Positions 45,373 to 54,696 of a stretch of DNA of 64,000 nt are shown piece after piece. Below the pieces are notes generated by a model that worked only from the letters and a program-made list of their open reading frames with translations, made no database searches and had not been told where the DNA came from. The DNA is taken from contig NZ_CP121647.1 of the NCBI RefSeq assembly GCF_029714305.1, positions 6,840,501-6,904,500 on the forward strand, read 5' to 3'. Origin of the DNA: Bradyrhizobium sp. CB3481 (GTDB taxonomy: Bacteria > Pseudomonadota > Alphaproteobacteria > Rhizobiales > Xanthobacteraceae). The position numbers and the translations under genes are program-made. Position 1 is the stretch's first letter. Each line of letters starts with the position of its first letter.

Positions 45373-46137
45373 TCAGAGGCCGCCGTCGACCTGAAAGCAC
45401 TGGCGCGTAATGCGCTGGCTTTCGTCGGACGCCAAAAACAGCGCCACGCGCGCGATATCGTCGGGCGTCACCGCATCCGGAATGGCCTGACGGGTACGAA
45501 ATTCGGATATCTGCTGCTCGTCCTTAAACCACAGCCGGCGCTGCCGCTCGGTGATCACCATGCCGGGTGCGATGGCGTTGACGCGAATCCGATCGGGTCC
45601 GACCAGCCGGGCCAGCGAGTTGGTGAAGCCGACAATCGCCGCCTTTGCCGCCGCGTAGGCCGGCAGCGCCGGCGCGCCGCGTATCCAGGCCACCGACGAC
45701 ATGTTGATGATCGAGCCGCCGCCGCGCGCGCGCATCTGCGGCACCACCGCCTGCGCCGCGAAGAAGACGTGCTTGAGATTGACGCCGATCGTCCAGTCGA
45801 ATTCTTCCGGCGTCACCTCGGAAAGAACATGGCGCTGGTCGTTGGCGGCGTTGTTCACCAGCACCGAGGCGTCGCCGAGCGCAGCTTGCACCTTGGTAAT
45901 TGCGGCGCGCAACGCGTCGATATCGAGAAGGTCACACGGCACGAACAATGGTGCCAAGCCGGATCCGCCTGCCACCTCCCGCACCAGCGCCTCGCCTGCA
46001 TCGGCATCGATGTCGAGAAAGGCGACGCGTGCCCGTTGGGCTGCGAAGGCGCGCACGAAGGCCGCCCCGATGCCGCTGGCGCCTCCGGTGATCAGTACAG
46101 TGCGATCAACGAGGCCGGCATAGCTTGTCTGGGTCAT
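45373..46137 (-). CDS. Short-chain dehydrogenase, sugar dehydrogenase-like
   Basis: SDR of 254 residues: ITGGASGIGAAF, VNNAANDQRHVLSEV, MSSVAW, and YAAAK. The NNAANDxRH block is common in SDRs that oxidise aldoses such as galactose, arabinose or fucose to lactones. ATG 46137 overlaps the ABC ATPase stop. As the last gene of a sugar ABC operon it probably oxidises the imported sugar. Confidence 0.85.
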   Translation of the reverse strand: MTQTSYAGLVDRTVLITGGASGIGAAFVRAFAAQRARVAFLDIDADAGEALVREVAGGSGLAPLFVPCDLLDIDALRAAITKVQAALGDASVLVNNAANDQRHVLSEVTPEEFDWTIGVNLKHVFFAAQAVVPQMRARGGGSIINMSSVAWIRGAPALPAYAAAKAAIVGFTNSLARLVGPDRIRVNAIAPGMVITERQRRLWFKDEQQISEFRTRQAIPDAVTPDDIARVALFLASDESQRITRQCFQVDGGL

Positions 46138-47249
46138 GCGATGAGACGCTCCGTAGCGGGATCGAACAGGCAGATGCGGCGCGTATCCAGCGCGAACGGC
46201 GCGAGCGTGCCGGGCGCGGGCCGGACATCGGGCGAGATCCGCGCCAGCGCGGCCTCCCCGCCGAGCCGCAGCAACACAATGGTCTCGGCGCCGGTGGGCT
46301 CGACCATCTCGACTGGTGCATTGACGACGATCGGTGCGCCCGACGCACCGGAAAAGCCGCGGCTGCCCTCGGCGATGCATTCCGGCCTGATCCCGAGCAC
46401 GACCTCGCGGCCGACAAAGGAAGCTGCCGCATCATATCCCTGCAGGCGAAGGCGGACCTCGTCCGGCCGCCCCGCGCCGATCACGACCGCCGCGCCGCCG
46501 TTCTCGGCCTCGAGCCGGGCCGGCATCGTGTTCATCGGCGGCGAGCCCATGAAGCGCGCGACGAACAGATTGGCCGGATAGCGGTACACGGTATCGGGAT
46601 CGGCGAATTGCTGCACCTCGCCCTGATGCATCACGGCGATCCGCGTCGCCATCGTCATCGCCTCGATCTGGTCGTGGGTGACATAGACGATGGTGGCGCC
46701 GATGCGTTGATGCAGCCGCTTGATCTCCATCCGCATCTCGACGCGCAGTTTTGCGTCGAGATTGGAGAGCGGTTCGTCGAAGAGGAACAGCAAGGGATCG
46801 CGCACCAATGCGCGGCCCATTGCAACCCGCTGGCGCTGGCCGCCGGAGAGCTGCGACGGCTTGCGGCCGAGCAGCGGCTCGATCTGCAGCAAGCGCGCGA
46901 CATTCGCGAGCGCCTTCTCCTGCTCCGCCTTCGGCACATGGCGGCATTCCATGCCGAACGTGATGTTCTGGCGCACCGTCATCGACGGATAGAGCGCATA
47001 GGACTGGAACACCATGGCGATGTCGCGGTCCTTTGGCGGAACGTCGTTGACGACCCGGCCGCCGATTTCGATTGTGCCCGCGCTCGGCTGATCGAGCCCG
47101 GCAACGATGTTGAGCAGCGTGGACTTCCCGCAGCCGGACGGTCCGACCAGAACGGTAAACTCGCCGCTCTCGATGTCGAGATCGATTCCCTTCAGCACCT
47201 CCAGATTGGCGTAACGCTTCGACAGAGTACGAATGCTCAACGCTGCCAT
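46134..47249 (-). CDS. Sugar ABC transporter ATPase, UgpC/MalK type
   Basis: ATPase of 371 residues. Walker [10 protein letters not shown], signature LSGGQRQRVAMGRAL, Walker B FLFDEPLSNLDAKLRVEMR, plus a C-terminal TOBE/MalK regulatory domain (about 240-371). GGGGAAG precedes ATG 47249. Energises the two permeases upstream. Confidence 0.92.
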   Translation of the reverse strand: MAALSIRTLSKRYANLEVLKGIDLDIESGEFTVLVGPSGCGKSTLLNIVAGLDQPSAGTIEIGGRVVNDVPPKDRDIAMVFQSYALYPSMTVRQNITFGMECRHVPKAEQEKALANVARLLQIEPLLGRKPSQLSGGQRQRVAMGRALVRDPLLFLFDEPLSNLDAKLRVEMRMEIKRLHQRIGATIVYVTHDQIEAMTMATRIAVMHQGEVQQFADPDTVYRYPANLFVARFMGSPPMNTMPARLEAENGGAAVVIGAGRPDEVRLRLQGYDAAASFVGREVVLGIRPECIAEGSRGFSGASGAPIVVNAPVEMVEPTGAETIVLLRLGGEAALARISPDVRPAPGTLAPFALDTRRICLFDPATERLIA

Positions 47250-47259
47250 GACTTCCCCT

Positions 47260-48117
47260 TCATTTCACGGCGCCGGCGGTAAGGCCGCGTACGAAGTATT
47301 TGCCACCGATCAGGTAGATCAACAGGGTAGGTAGGGCCGCGATCATCACCGCGGCGCTTTGCACGCCATGCTGCGGGATATCGGCGACCGCGGCCGAGAG
47401 CGCGATCAGCGCAGCGGTGACCGGCTGCTGTTGGCCGGTCGTGAATGTCACGCCATAGAGGAACTCGTTCCAGATATGCGTGAACTGCCAGATCACGGTG
47501 ACGACCAGGATGGGTGGCGAGAGCGGCAGAATGATGCGCCAGAAAATGCGAAAGAACCCGGCGCCATCGATGCGCGCGGCCCGTATCAACTCCTGCGGGA
47601 TGGCAACGTAGTAGTTTCGGCAGAACAGGACGGTAAAGGAGAGTCCCTGGATTGTGTGAATGATCACCAGGCCCGTCAGCGTGTTCATCAGGCCGGTATC
47701 GCGCAACACGATGGTCCAGGGCAGCAAACGCATCTGCTGCGGAAGGAAGATGCCGAGCGTGACGATGCCGTAGATCCACTGATCGCCACGAAAGCGCCAG
47801 AGCGAAACCGCGTAACCGGCGACCGCACCAAGCAGGGTGGAGAAGATCGTCGCGGGAATGGTGACGAGCGCGGAGTTCAGCATGTAGGGACGGATGCCGG
47901 CGCACGTCTCGGCGACACAGAAACCGCTCCAGGCGGCGGCGTAATTGCTCCAGGCCAAGTGTTGCGGCCAGCCGATCATCGAGCCCTGCGCGATCTCCTG
48001 GTTGGTACGGAGCGAATTCAGCACGACAACAGCCAATGGCGCGAGCCATGCTGCAGCGATCAGCGAAACGATGAGATAAATCAGAATCCGGCTTGGTGCG
48101 AAGGTTCGGTCACGCAT
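47260..48117 (-). CDS. Sugar ABC permease, MalG type
   Basis: Inner-membrane permease of 285 residues with about six membrane segments and the coupling motif EELIRAARIDGAGFFRIFWRI. ATG 48117 overlaps the previous gene by a few bases. Pairs with the MalF-type permease. Confidence 0.9.
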   Translation of the reverse strand: MRDRTFAPSRILIYLIVSLIAAAWLAPLAVVVLNSLRTNQEIAQGSMIGWPQHLAWSNYAAAWSGFCVAETCAGIRPYMLNSALVTIPATIFSTLLGAVAGYAVSLWRFRGDQWIYGIVTLGIFLPQQMRLLPWTIVLRDTGLMNTLTGLVIIHTIQGLSFTVLFCRNYYVAIPQELIRAARIDGAGFFRIFWRIILPLSPPILVVTVIWQFTHIWNEFLYGVTFTTGQQQPVTAALIALSAAVADIPQHGVQSAAVMIAALPTLLIYLIGGKYFVRGLTAGAVK

Positions 48118-49033
48118 GGATCGCCCGCCGCCGCTGGACATAACGCCACGCTGCATACGGCAGCAAAACCGCGAGAAGAATGAGCAACATGAGGACTGCC
48201 GCCGCCGCTCCCCGTCCGAGCAGGCTGCGCTGGAACATCAGGTCATAGACGACAAGTGCTGGCAGCTGGGTCGCGATTCCGGGCCCGCCATTGGTGAGCG
48301 CGCGGACGAGGTCGAAGGTCGAAATCGCGAACTGCAGCTGGATGACGATGACGGTTATGGTGATCGGCCAAAGCGTCGGCAGGATGACGCGCCGGTACAT
48401 TCGGATCGGTCCGGCGCCGTCGATCTGCGCTGCCTTGATCAGATCGGCATCGACGGACCGAAGGCCGGCGAGGAAGAGCGCCATGGCGAAGCCGGAGGAT
48501 TGCCAGATCGCAGCGATGACAATGGTCCAGATGGCCATGTCGCGGTCGATCAGCCAGTCGAACCGGAAGGAGGTCCAGCCGAGGTCGTGGACCAGCTTCT
48601 GGATTCCAAGGCCAGGATTGAGCAGCCAACTCCAGACCGTGCCGGTGACCACGAACGACACCGCCAGGGGGTAGAGGAAGATGGATCGCAGCAAATTCTC
48701 GCCGCGGATGCGCTGATCGAGCAGGATGGCAAGGATGAGGCCGGTCACCAGACTCAGCAACACGAAGGCGCAACCAAACAGCAGCAGATTGTCGAAGGCG
48801 ATCTGCCAGTTCCGCGATGCTGTAACCGCGGTATAGTTGCGCAAACCTACCCAGCCCGAGACCGGGACCAGAGTGGATGGTGTGAACGATATCCAAATCG
48901 TCCACAGCGAAAACGCAATGAGGTGCGCGGCGGAAAACAGCAGCGGCACCCAGATCGTTAGATATTCGGGCAGCCGGCGTACCACGTCAGAAGCCGCCGG
49001 CCGGCCCGGTCTTGTCGAGACGGCGATGGTCAA
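48110..49033 (-). CDS. Sugar ABC permease, MalF type
   Basis: Permease of 307 residues with six membrane segments and the coupling motif ADLIKAAQIDGAGPIRMYRRV. It starts with TTG 49033 overlapping the binding-protein stop (TTGA), behind GAGGG, so its translation is coupled to that gene. Confidence 0.9.
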   Translation of the reverse strand: MTIAVSTRPGRPAASDVVRRLPEYLTIWVPLLFSAAHLIAFSLWTIWISFTPSTLVPVSGWVGLRNYTAVTASRNWQIAFDNLLLFGCAFVLLSLVTGLILAILLDQRIRGENLLRSIFLYPLAVSFVVTGTVWSWLLNPGLGIQKLVHDLGWTSFRFDWLIDRDMAIWTIVIAAIWQSSGFAMALFLAGLRSVDADLIKAAQIDGAGPIRMYRRVILPTLWPITITVIVIQLQFAISTFDLVRALTNGGPGIATQLPALVVYDLMFQRSLLGRGAAAAVLMLLILLAVLLPYAAWRYVQRRRAIHA

Positions 49034-50316
49034 CGTGCGCCCTCGACGGCCTCGGCGAGGCGTGTGACCGCCTGCTCGGGCTTGATCGTCTTGTTCTTCA
49101 CGTACTCTGTGATCACGTCAATCATCGCTGCCGTCATACCGTTTTCCTGCGCCATGTTGTGCGCAACACTGAGGACGGCCTGATTGCTGGCGATAGCGTC
49201 TTTCAGAGCTGCTGCGGTCCGCCGTTGACCTTCCGACCAGCCGTCACCGGAAAGATCGACATCGGTGCGCACGGGTATCGATCCCGTGATCTGCGAATAC
49301 ATGGTCTGGATCGCCGGATCCATCACGAGCTGGGCCATCAGCGTCTGGCCGGCCTGCAGGTCGGGCTCCTTGCGCTGCCAGAATATGAACGCATCGGCAT
49401 TCAACAGGAAGACGGGCTTGCCATTGTCGCTCGGGCCCGGGGCGATAATGAAGTCGTCGAACTTGAAACCGGCGTTGCGCAGCACGCCCTGCGCCCAACC
49501 GCCCATGATCATCATGCCCATGTCGCCGTCGACGAAGCGCTTTAGGTTGGTCGAAAAGTGTTGGGCGCCGACGTTGGGATCCATCCAGTCGGCGATCTTG
49601 CGCACCTGGGCGAAGGCAGCCTTGATCTCGGGGCCCTCCAGGGCCTTCTTGTCGAGATTCATGATGGCCGCGCGGTATGCCGCGGGACTGATGCCGGCGA
49701 GAGAGGCCTCGAATTTCTGCCCGTCATCGGGACGGGTGCCGCCATTGGCAATCGGATATGTGACGCCGCCTGATTTCATCTTTTCGGCAAGGTCGTTGAA
49801 GTCGGCCCAGGTGACGGGGATCTTGTCGGCCTTGGCCTTGTCCATCGCGCGTTTGGAGAGAAACAGCATGTTGGTGCTGTAGATCTGCAAGGGCAGCGCA
49901 ATCCACTTGCCGCCCGGCTTGTGCAACTTTGCAAGGTCTGGAGCGACAACCTTTTCGTAGCCGGCGGCGGCGACAACGGCGTCGAGATCGACGGTCGGGG
50001 CAATCTTCGACCAGGCCGCAATCTCGGGGCCCTTGAGCTGCGAACAGGCCGGCGGATCGCCGGCGATGATCTGAGCACGCAGCTTGTTCATCATCTCGGT
50101 GGTGAACCCAGGAACGGGCGAGTGCTGCCAAATTCCGCCCTTCTCCTCGAATTTCTTGCCGAGCGCCGTGATCGCCGCCCCATCGCTGCCGGCCGACCAT
50201 TGCGAGATCGCGGTCAGGCGCGGCTTGACCGCGCCTTGCGCACGGGCAAATGCCGGCATGGCAAGCGCGGCGGCGGATCCAGCGAGCAGGTGACGCCTCG
50301 TTATGGAGATCGGCAT
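49030..50316 (-). CDS. Extracellular sugar-binding protein (family 1) with Tat-like signal
   Basis: Periplasmic binding protein of 428 residues. The leader MPISITRRHLLAGSAAALAM has paired Arg before a hydrophobic stretch, suggesting Tat export, with cleavage near AFARA. The mature part has the MalE-type pattern, including MGMMIMGGWAQGVLR. GGGAGGA precedes ATG 50316. Ligand unknown; the SDR and ROK neighbours point to a monosaccharide. Confidence 0.9.
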   Translation of the reverse strand: MPISITRRHLLAGSAAALAMPAFARAQGAVKPRLTAISQWSAGSDGAAITALGKKFEEKGGIWQHSPVPGFTTEMMNKLRAQIIAGDPPACSQLKGPEIAAWSKIAPTVDLDAVVAAAGYEKVVAPDLAKLHKPGGKWIALPLQIYSTNMLFLSKRAMDKAKADKIPVTWADFNDLAEKMKSGGVTYPIANGGTRPDDGQKFEASLAGISPAAYRAAIMNLDKKALEGPEIKAAFAQVRKIADWMDPNVGAQHFSTNLKRFVDGDMGMMIMGGWAQGVLRNAGFKFDDFIIAPGPSDNGKPVFLLNADAFIFWQRKEPDLQAGQTLMAQLVMDPAIQTMYSQITGSIPVRTDVDLSGDGWSEGQRRTAAALKDAIASNQAVLSVAHNMAQENGMTAAMIDVITEYVKNKTIKPEQAVTRLAEAVEGAR

Positions 50317-50377
50317 AGCATGTTCCTCCCGGTGTGATCTTTTGTTGGCGCGTTCGAGCCGCGCGGCTCATGGCATC

Positions 50378-51568
50378 TCAGGCGGCCTCCACCGACGCGG
50401 CCGGCATGCCGCCGCGACAGGCCAGGCAATAGGCGGCGAAGGCCAGCGCGGCGTTCGGATCGTTGCCGTTCGAAGGCGGCACGAAGGCGAGCGATACGCC
50501 GGCGAATTTGCGCCCGCCGAGCAGGCAGGCATCGATTCCCTCGACCACCGCCTTTCGATCCTCTTCCGCGAGCAGCGACGGCCAGCCGCTGACGGCCACG
50601 GCAGGACAAGGCTTTACGTTCAGCGTATTGCCGATCGCAAGGCCAAGCCGGAACAGCCGGCGCCGCAGCTCCTGCCGCACGCGCGACGAGATCGGGATTG
50701 CATTCACCCACTCAGCACCAAGCTGCAGCAGCTCCGGCTCGGGCATGCCAAGAAGCTCCGCCAATGCGGGGAGCGACGTGAAAGCCTCGACACAACCATG
50801 ATGGCCGCAGCGGCACCGCGGCCCGCCCTCCGCGAACACCATGTGGCCGAGCTCGACCGGCAGCAGGGCATCGGCCTCGATCGGATCTTCCATCCACGCG
50901 CCCGCAACGCCCTGGCCGACAAAGACGAACAGATGCGTCCCGGTAAACGGATAGTCTTCTGTGCGGCAGCGGTGAAACATTGCATGCGCCACGACCGAAT
51001 TGGTGAATTCGACCGGCACGTCCGCAAACATCTCGCCAAGCAGACCGCGAACGTGCCCGACGTCGCAGGGAATGATCGGATTGTCTGATACGCTGAGCCG
51101 GCTGAGACCGGGGACCGCCACGCCGATCTGCGACAGGCGGACCCGCCGTCGCCGCGTCCAGTCCTGCAGCAATTGCAGCGCATCGTGAAATACCCGGCCG
51201 ACGGATTCGACCGTTGGCGTTTTCGGCAGCGGCAGACGTTCGGTATAATGCAGTTCGCCCGAAAGCCCGCCGACGCCCACGCTCAGCCGCTGCGCGGTCA
51301 GCTCAATGGCCGCGAGCGCGACAGAGTTATCGAGAGACACCAAGCCTGTCGGACCACCCACATAAGGCGCAGGCCGCCTGACTTCCTCGATCAGGCCCTC
51401 CGCCTTCAGATCGAACAGGATGCGCGACAGGCTCGCCTCGGAAAGGCGCACCGCCTTGGCCAGCGGCGGCCGAAACATGCCGCCCGACTGGAGCAGATGC
51501 CCCAGAATGGCCGCACGCGTCTGCCGCCGACTTCTCGGCTGCTCCGACATTTCCATCCCTGTCGTCAT
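50378..51568 (-). CDS. ROK-family transcriptional repressor
   Basis: Repressor of 396 residues: N-terminal winged helix (about 10-75, LSEASLSRILFDLKAEGLIEE), then a ROK sugar-sensing domain with the zinc motif CRCGHHGC preceded by VELGHMVFAEGG. It leads the leftward sugar operon, 61 bases before the binding-protein gene. Its ATG (51568) lies inside a perfect palindrome, implying autorepression. ATGs at 51556 and 51550 are alternative starts. Confidence 0.88.
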   Translation of the reverse strand: MTTGMEMSEQPRSRRQTRAAILGHLLQSGGMFRPPLAKAVRLSEASLSRILFDLKAEGLIEEVRRPAPYVGGPTGLVSLDNSVALAAIELTAQRLSVGVGGLSGELHYTERLPLPKTPTVESVGRVFHDALQLLQDWTRRRRVRLSQIGVAVPGLSRLSVSDNPIIPCDVGHVRGLLGEMFADVPVEFTNSVVAHAMFHRCRTEDYPFTGTHLFVFVGQGVAGAWMEDPIEADALLPVELGHMVFAEGGPRCRCGHHGCVEAFTSLPALAELLGMPEPELLQLGAEWVNAIPISSRVRQELRRRLFRLGLAIGNTLNVKPCPAVAVSGWPSLLAEEDRKAVVEGIDACLLGGRKFAGVSLAFVPPSNGNDPNAALAFAAYCLACRGGMPAASVEAA

Positions 51569-51588
51569 TCTTACTTAGTGTAAGAATG
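51566..51588. promoter_or_regulatory. Perfect palindrome, likely ROK repressor operator
   Basis: CATTCTTAC (51566-51574) and GTAAGAATG (51580-51588) are exact 9-base inverted arms around TTAGT. The site overlaps the ROK start codon and lies in the 191-base gap shared with the divergent TRAP operon, so one regulator may control both transporters. Confidence 0.7.
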
Positions 51589-51613
51589 TGCGCGCGAAAC
51601 ATTTCGGCTGTCA

Positions 51614-51642
51614 AGGCGCTTCTGCGACCGCAGGAAGCGCCT
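51614..51642. other. Stem-loop in the ROK/TRAP intergenic region
   Basis: AGGCGCTT plus CTGCG pairs with CGCAG plus AAGCGCCT, with one bulged base and a two-base apex. It lies upstream of the TRAP operon and downstream of the palindrome. No T-run follows, so a leader structure is as likely as a terminator. Confidence 0.45.
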
Positions 51643-51759
51643 CCTGCCCTTCATCCACTTTCGGCGGGCTTGTGCCCGCAGACGTTTTCCGAAAGAGAAT
51701 ATGCCGGAAATGGTACGTCTATTGCTTCCGGCGATAGGCGTGCAGGAGGAGGATGGGCT

Positions 51760-52305
51760 TTGCTTCGCGTGTTTCTTGATCGACTCTACCTGTTCTCGGG
51801 CTATCTCGCCGGTCTCTTCCTTATTGCCATCTTCGTGCTGATGATGCTGCTGTCGGGCGGCCGGCCGCTCGGCATCAATATTCCTGCCGGCGATGATTTC
51901 ATTTCCTGGTGCATGGCGGCGACCGCCTTCCTCGGGCTCGCCCACACCTTCAAGCATGGCGAAATGATCCGTGTCGGCCTTCTGATCGACCGCCTCAGCG
52001 ACAACGTACGTCATTACGTCGAGATCGTAGCGCTGATCGTCGGCGCCGGCTTCATCGGGTTTTTCGCCTGGCATGCGGCGGTCATGACCTGGCAATCGCT
52101 TAAATTTTCCGACATCTCGCAAGGCGTCATCGCGGTGCCGCTGTGGATTCCACAGCTCGGCTACAGCGGCGGTCTTGCGATTCTCTTCATTGCCTTTGTC
52201 GACGAACTGATCCATGTCCTGCGCGGCTTTTCGCCGCGCTACGAACTGCCGAAGCCGCAGAGCGCCGAGGAAGTCGTCGAGCGCGCCATGCAGAGCGGGG
52301 TCTGA
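51760..52305 (+). CDS. TRAP transporter small permease, DctQ type
   Basis: Membrane protein of 181 residues with four hydrophobic segments, the DctQ pattern. I choose TTG 51760, which has AGGAGGAGGA ending 6 bases before it; the frame is open further upstream without a ribosome site. It is followed by the large permease after one base. Works with DctM and the periplasmic DctP to import a carboxylate by ion gradient. Confidence 0.82.
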   Translation: MLRVFLDRLYLFSGYLAGLFLIAIFVLMMLLSGGRPLGINIPAGDDFISWCMAATAFLGLAHTFKHGEMIRVGLLIDRLSDNVRHYVEIVALIVGAGFIGFFAWHAAVMTWQSLKFSDISQGVIAVPLWIPQLGYSGGLAILFIAFVDELIHVLRGFSPRYELPKPQSAEEVVERAMQSGV

Positions 52306-52306
52306 C

Positions 52307-53614
52307 ATGGAGCTGCTCTCGATCGCCGCCATTCTGCTCGGATTCCTCGCGCTGCTGCTCGGCGCCGGCGTCTGGATTGCCGTCGCCCTGATGGCGACAG
52401 GATGGGCCGGCATGCAGTTCGCCGGCGGCAACATTCCGGCGGGCAGCGTGCTGGCGACCACGGTGTGGGGCAACAGTGCGTCATGGTCGCTCGCGGCGCT
52501 GCCGCTCTTCATCTGGATGGGCGAGATTCTGTTCCGCACCCGGCTTTCGGAGGAAATGTTCCGCGGATTTGCACCCTGGCTGAACTGGCTGCCGGGCCGA
52601 CTCATGCACGTCAACGTACTAGCCTGCGGAGTGTTCGGCTCGGTGTCGGGCTCGTCGGCCGCGACCTGCGCCACGGTTGCCAAGATCGCGCTGCCGGAGT
52701 TGAAGAAGCGCGGTTATAACGAAGACCTCAGTCTCGGCTCGCTCGCCGGCGCCGGCACGCTCGGCATTCTGATCCCGCCGTCGATCACCATGGTGGTCTA
52801 CGCCGTGCAGGCGAACGTCTCGATCATTCAGGTCTTCCTAGCCGGTTTTCTGCCGGGCCTTCTGGTGATGGTGCTCTACTCCGGCTACATCGCGATCTGG
52901 TCGCTCGCCAATCCAAAACGGACGCCGCCGGCCGAACCCGCCATGAGTTTGCGCCAGCGCATCTCCGAATCGCTCAATCTCATTCCCTGCCTGCTGTTGA
53001 TCATTTTCGTCTTTCTGTCGCTGTTGATGGGCTGGGCGACGGCGACCGAATGCGCCGCCTGGGGCGTGCTCGGCTCGCTCGCGATTGCATGGTGGCAGGG
53101 CGCGCTGACGTGGGAGTCGTTCTGGGCGAGCGTGATGGGTGCAACCAGGGTCAACTGCATGATCCTCTTGATCCTCGCCGGCGCCTCCTACATGGGCACG
53201 TCGATGGCCTATACCGGCATTCCGATGGCGCTGGCGAGCTGGGTCAACAGCCTGCAACTCAGCCCCTATGCGCTGATCGCCGCGCTCACCGTCATGTACA
53301 TCGTGCTCGGCACGGCGCTCGACGGCATTTCCATGATCGTGCTGACCACCGCCATCGTGATTCCGATGGTCAAGCAGGCCGGCTTCGATCTCGTCTGGTT
53401 CGGCATTTTCCTGGTGCTGGTGGTGGAGATGGCCGAGGTCTCCCCGCCCGTCGGCTTCAACCTGTTCGTTCTGCAGACCATGAGCGGCAAGGATTCCAAC
53501 ACGGTCGCCAAGGCGGCCCTGCCGTTCTTCTTCCTGCTTGTTCTCGCGGTTGCCATCATCACGGTATTTCCTTCCATCGTAATGGTGCTGCCGCAGATGG
53601 CGTTCCCTGGCTAG
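52307..53614 (+). CDS. TRAP transporter large permease, DctM type
   Basis: Permease of 435 residues with about twelve membrane segments. Signatures include GSVSGSSAATCATVAKIALPELKKRGY, LAGAGTLGILIPPSITMV and the C-terminal MAEVSPPVGFNLFV. ATG 52307 is one base after the DctQ stop. Confidence 0.93.
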   Translation: MELLSIAAILLGFLALLLGAGVWIAVALMATGWAGMQFAGGNIPAGSVLATTVWGNSASWSLAALPLFIWMGEILFRTRLSEEMFRGFAPWLNWLPGRLMHVNVLACGVFGSVSGSSAATCATVAKIALPELKKRGYNEDLSLGSLAGAGTLGILIPPSITMVVYAVQANVSIIQVFLAGFLPGLLVMVLYSGYIAIWSLANPKRTPPAEPAMSLRQRISESLNLIPCLLLIIFVFLSLLMGWATATECAAWGVLGSLAIAWWQGALTWESFWASVMGATRVNCMILLILAGASYMGTSMAYTGIPMALASWVNSLQLSPYALIAALTVMYIVLGTALDGISMIVLTTAIVIPMVKQAGFDLVWFGIFLVLVVEMAEVSPPVGFNLFVLQTMSGKDSNTVAKAALPFFFLLVLAVAIITVFPSIVMVLPQMAFPG

Positions 53615-53628
53615 AGAGAGGTGTTTTT

Positions 53629-54603
53629 ATGTTCAGGCTTTTGAAGACGTGCGCGATCGCCGCCTGCGTTGCGGCTTTCGCCCTGCCCGCAATGGCGCAG
53701 ACGAAATGGAATCTTCCGGCGGCTTATCCTGCGGACAATCCGCATTCGGTGAACCTGATTGCATTCGCCAAGGACGTCGGCGATGCAACCGGCGGCAAGC
53801 TGCAGATCACCGTGCATCCCGCGGCATCGCTGTTCAAGGCGCCGGAAATCAAGCGCGCGGTCGCGACCGGGCAGGCGCAGGCCGGCGAAGTCCTGATCTC
53901 GCTGCACGAGAACGAGGATCCGATGTTCGGTATCGACGTCATCCCGTTCCTGGCGACGAGCTATCCGGCGGCCAAGAAGCTGTGGCTCGCATCGAAGCCC
54001 GCGATCGAGAAGAAGCTCGCGTCGCAAGGCCTTATGCTGCTGTTCGCGGTGCCGTGGGGGCCGCAAGGCATCTACGCCAAGAAGGACATCAACACCGTCG
54101 AGGACATGAAGGGCCTGAAATGGCGCGCCTACAATGTTGGCACCTCGCGCATCGCCGAACTGGTCGGCGCCCAGCCGGTCACCATCCAGGCGGCCGAACT
54201 GCCGCAGGCGCTGGCGACCGGCGTCGTCAACGCCTTCATGACCTCGGGATCCACTGGCTATGACAGCAAGTCCTGGGAAACCATGACGCACTTCTATGAT
54301 ACGCAAGCCTGGATTCCGAAAAACGTGACCTTCGTGAACAAGGCGGCGTTCGACGCGCTCGACAAGCCGACCCAGGAAGCGATCCTCAAGGCGGCAGCGG
54401 TTGCCGAAGAACGCGGCTGGAAGCTCGCGGAGGAAAAGGCGAAGTGGTATCTCGAACAGCTCGCAGCCAACAAGATGAAGGTGCTGCCGCCGCCGCCGGC
54501 ATTGAAGTCCGGCCTCGAGAAAATCGGCGAGCAGCTCACGGCCGATTGGCTCAAGAAGGCCGGCACTGATGGTGAAGCCGTGATCGCCGCCTACAAGAAG
54601 TAG
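53629..54603 (+). CDS. TRAP transporter substrate-binding protein, DctP type
   Basis: Periplasmic protein of 324 residues with signal peptide MFRLLKTCAIAACVAAFALPAMA. The DctP fold shows AGEVLISLHENEDPMFGIDV, and GLKWRAYNVGTSRIAEL, which includes the conserved Arg for the carboxylate. AGAGAGG lies before ATG 53629. Ligand unknown; a sugar acid would fit the adjacent sugar dehydrogenase operon. Confidence 0.9.
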   Translation: MFRLLKTCAIAACVAAFALPAMAQTKWNLPAAYPADNPHSVNLIAFAKDVGDATGGKLQITVHPAASLFKAPEIKRAVATGQAQAGEVLISLHENEDPMFGIDVIPFLATSYPAAKKLWLASKPAIEKKLASQGLMLLFAVPWGPQGIYAKKDINTVEDMKGLKWRAYNVGTSRIAELVGAQPVTIQAAELPQALATGVVNAFMTSGSTGYDSKSWETMTHFYDTQAWIPKNVTFVNKAAFDALDKPTQEAILKAAAVAEERGWKLAEEKAKWYLEQLAANKMKVLPPPPALKSGLEKIGEQLTADWLKKAGTDGEAVIAAYKK

Positions 54604-54619
54604 CACGATCAATCTCACG

Positions 54620-54645
54620 GAGCCCGGCATTCGGTTGCCGGGCTC
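54620..54645 (+). terminator. Terminator-like hairpin after the TRAP operon
   Basis: Perfect 10-base arms GAGCCCGGCA (54620-54629) and TGCCGGGCTC (54636-54645) around a six-base loop, 17 bases after the dctP stop. The following sequence has only a weak T-run. Confidence 0.7.
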
Positions 54646-54696
54646 TGCTATTTCGTGACGCCGCATAGGTGCTCGGCCGCCATAAGCGCGGCGGCG

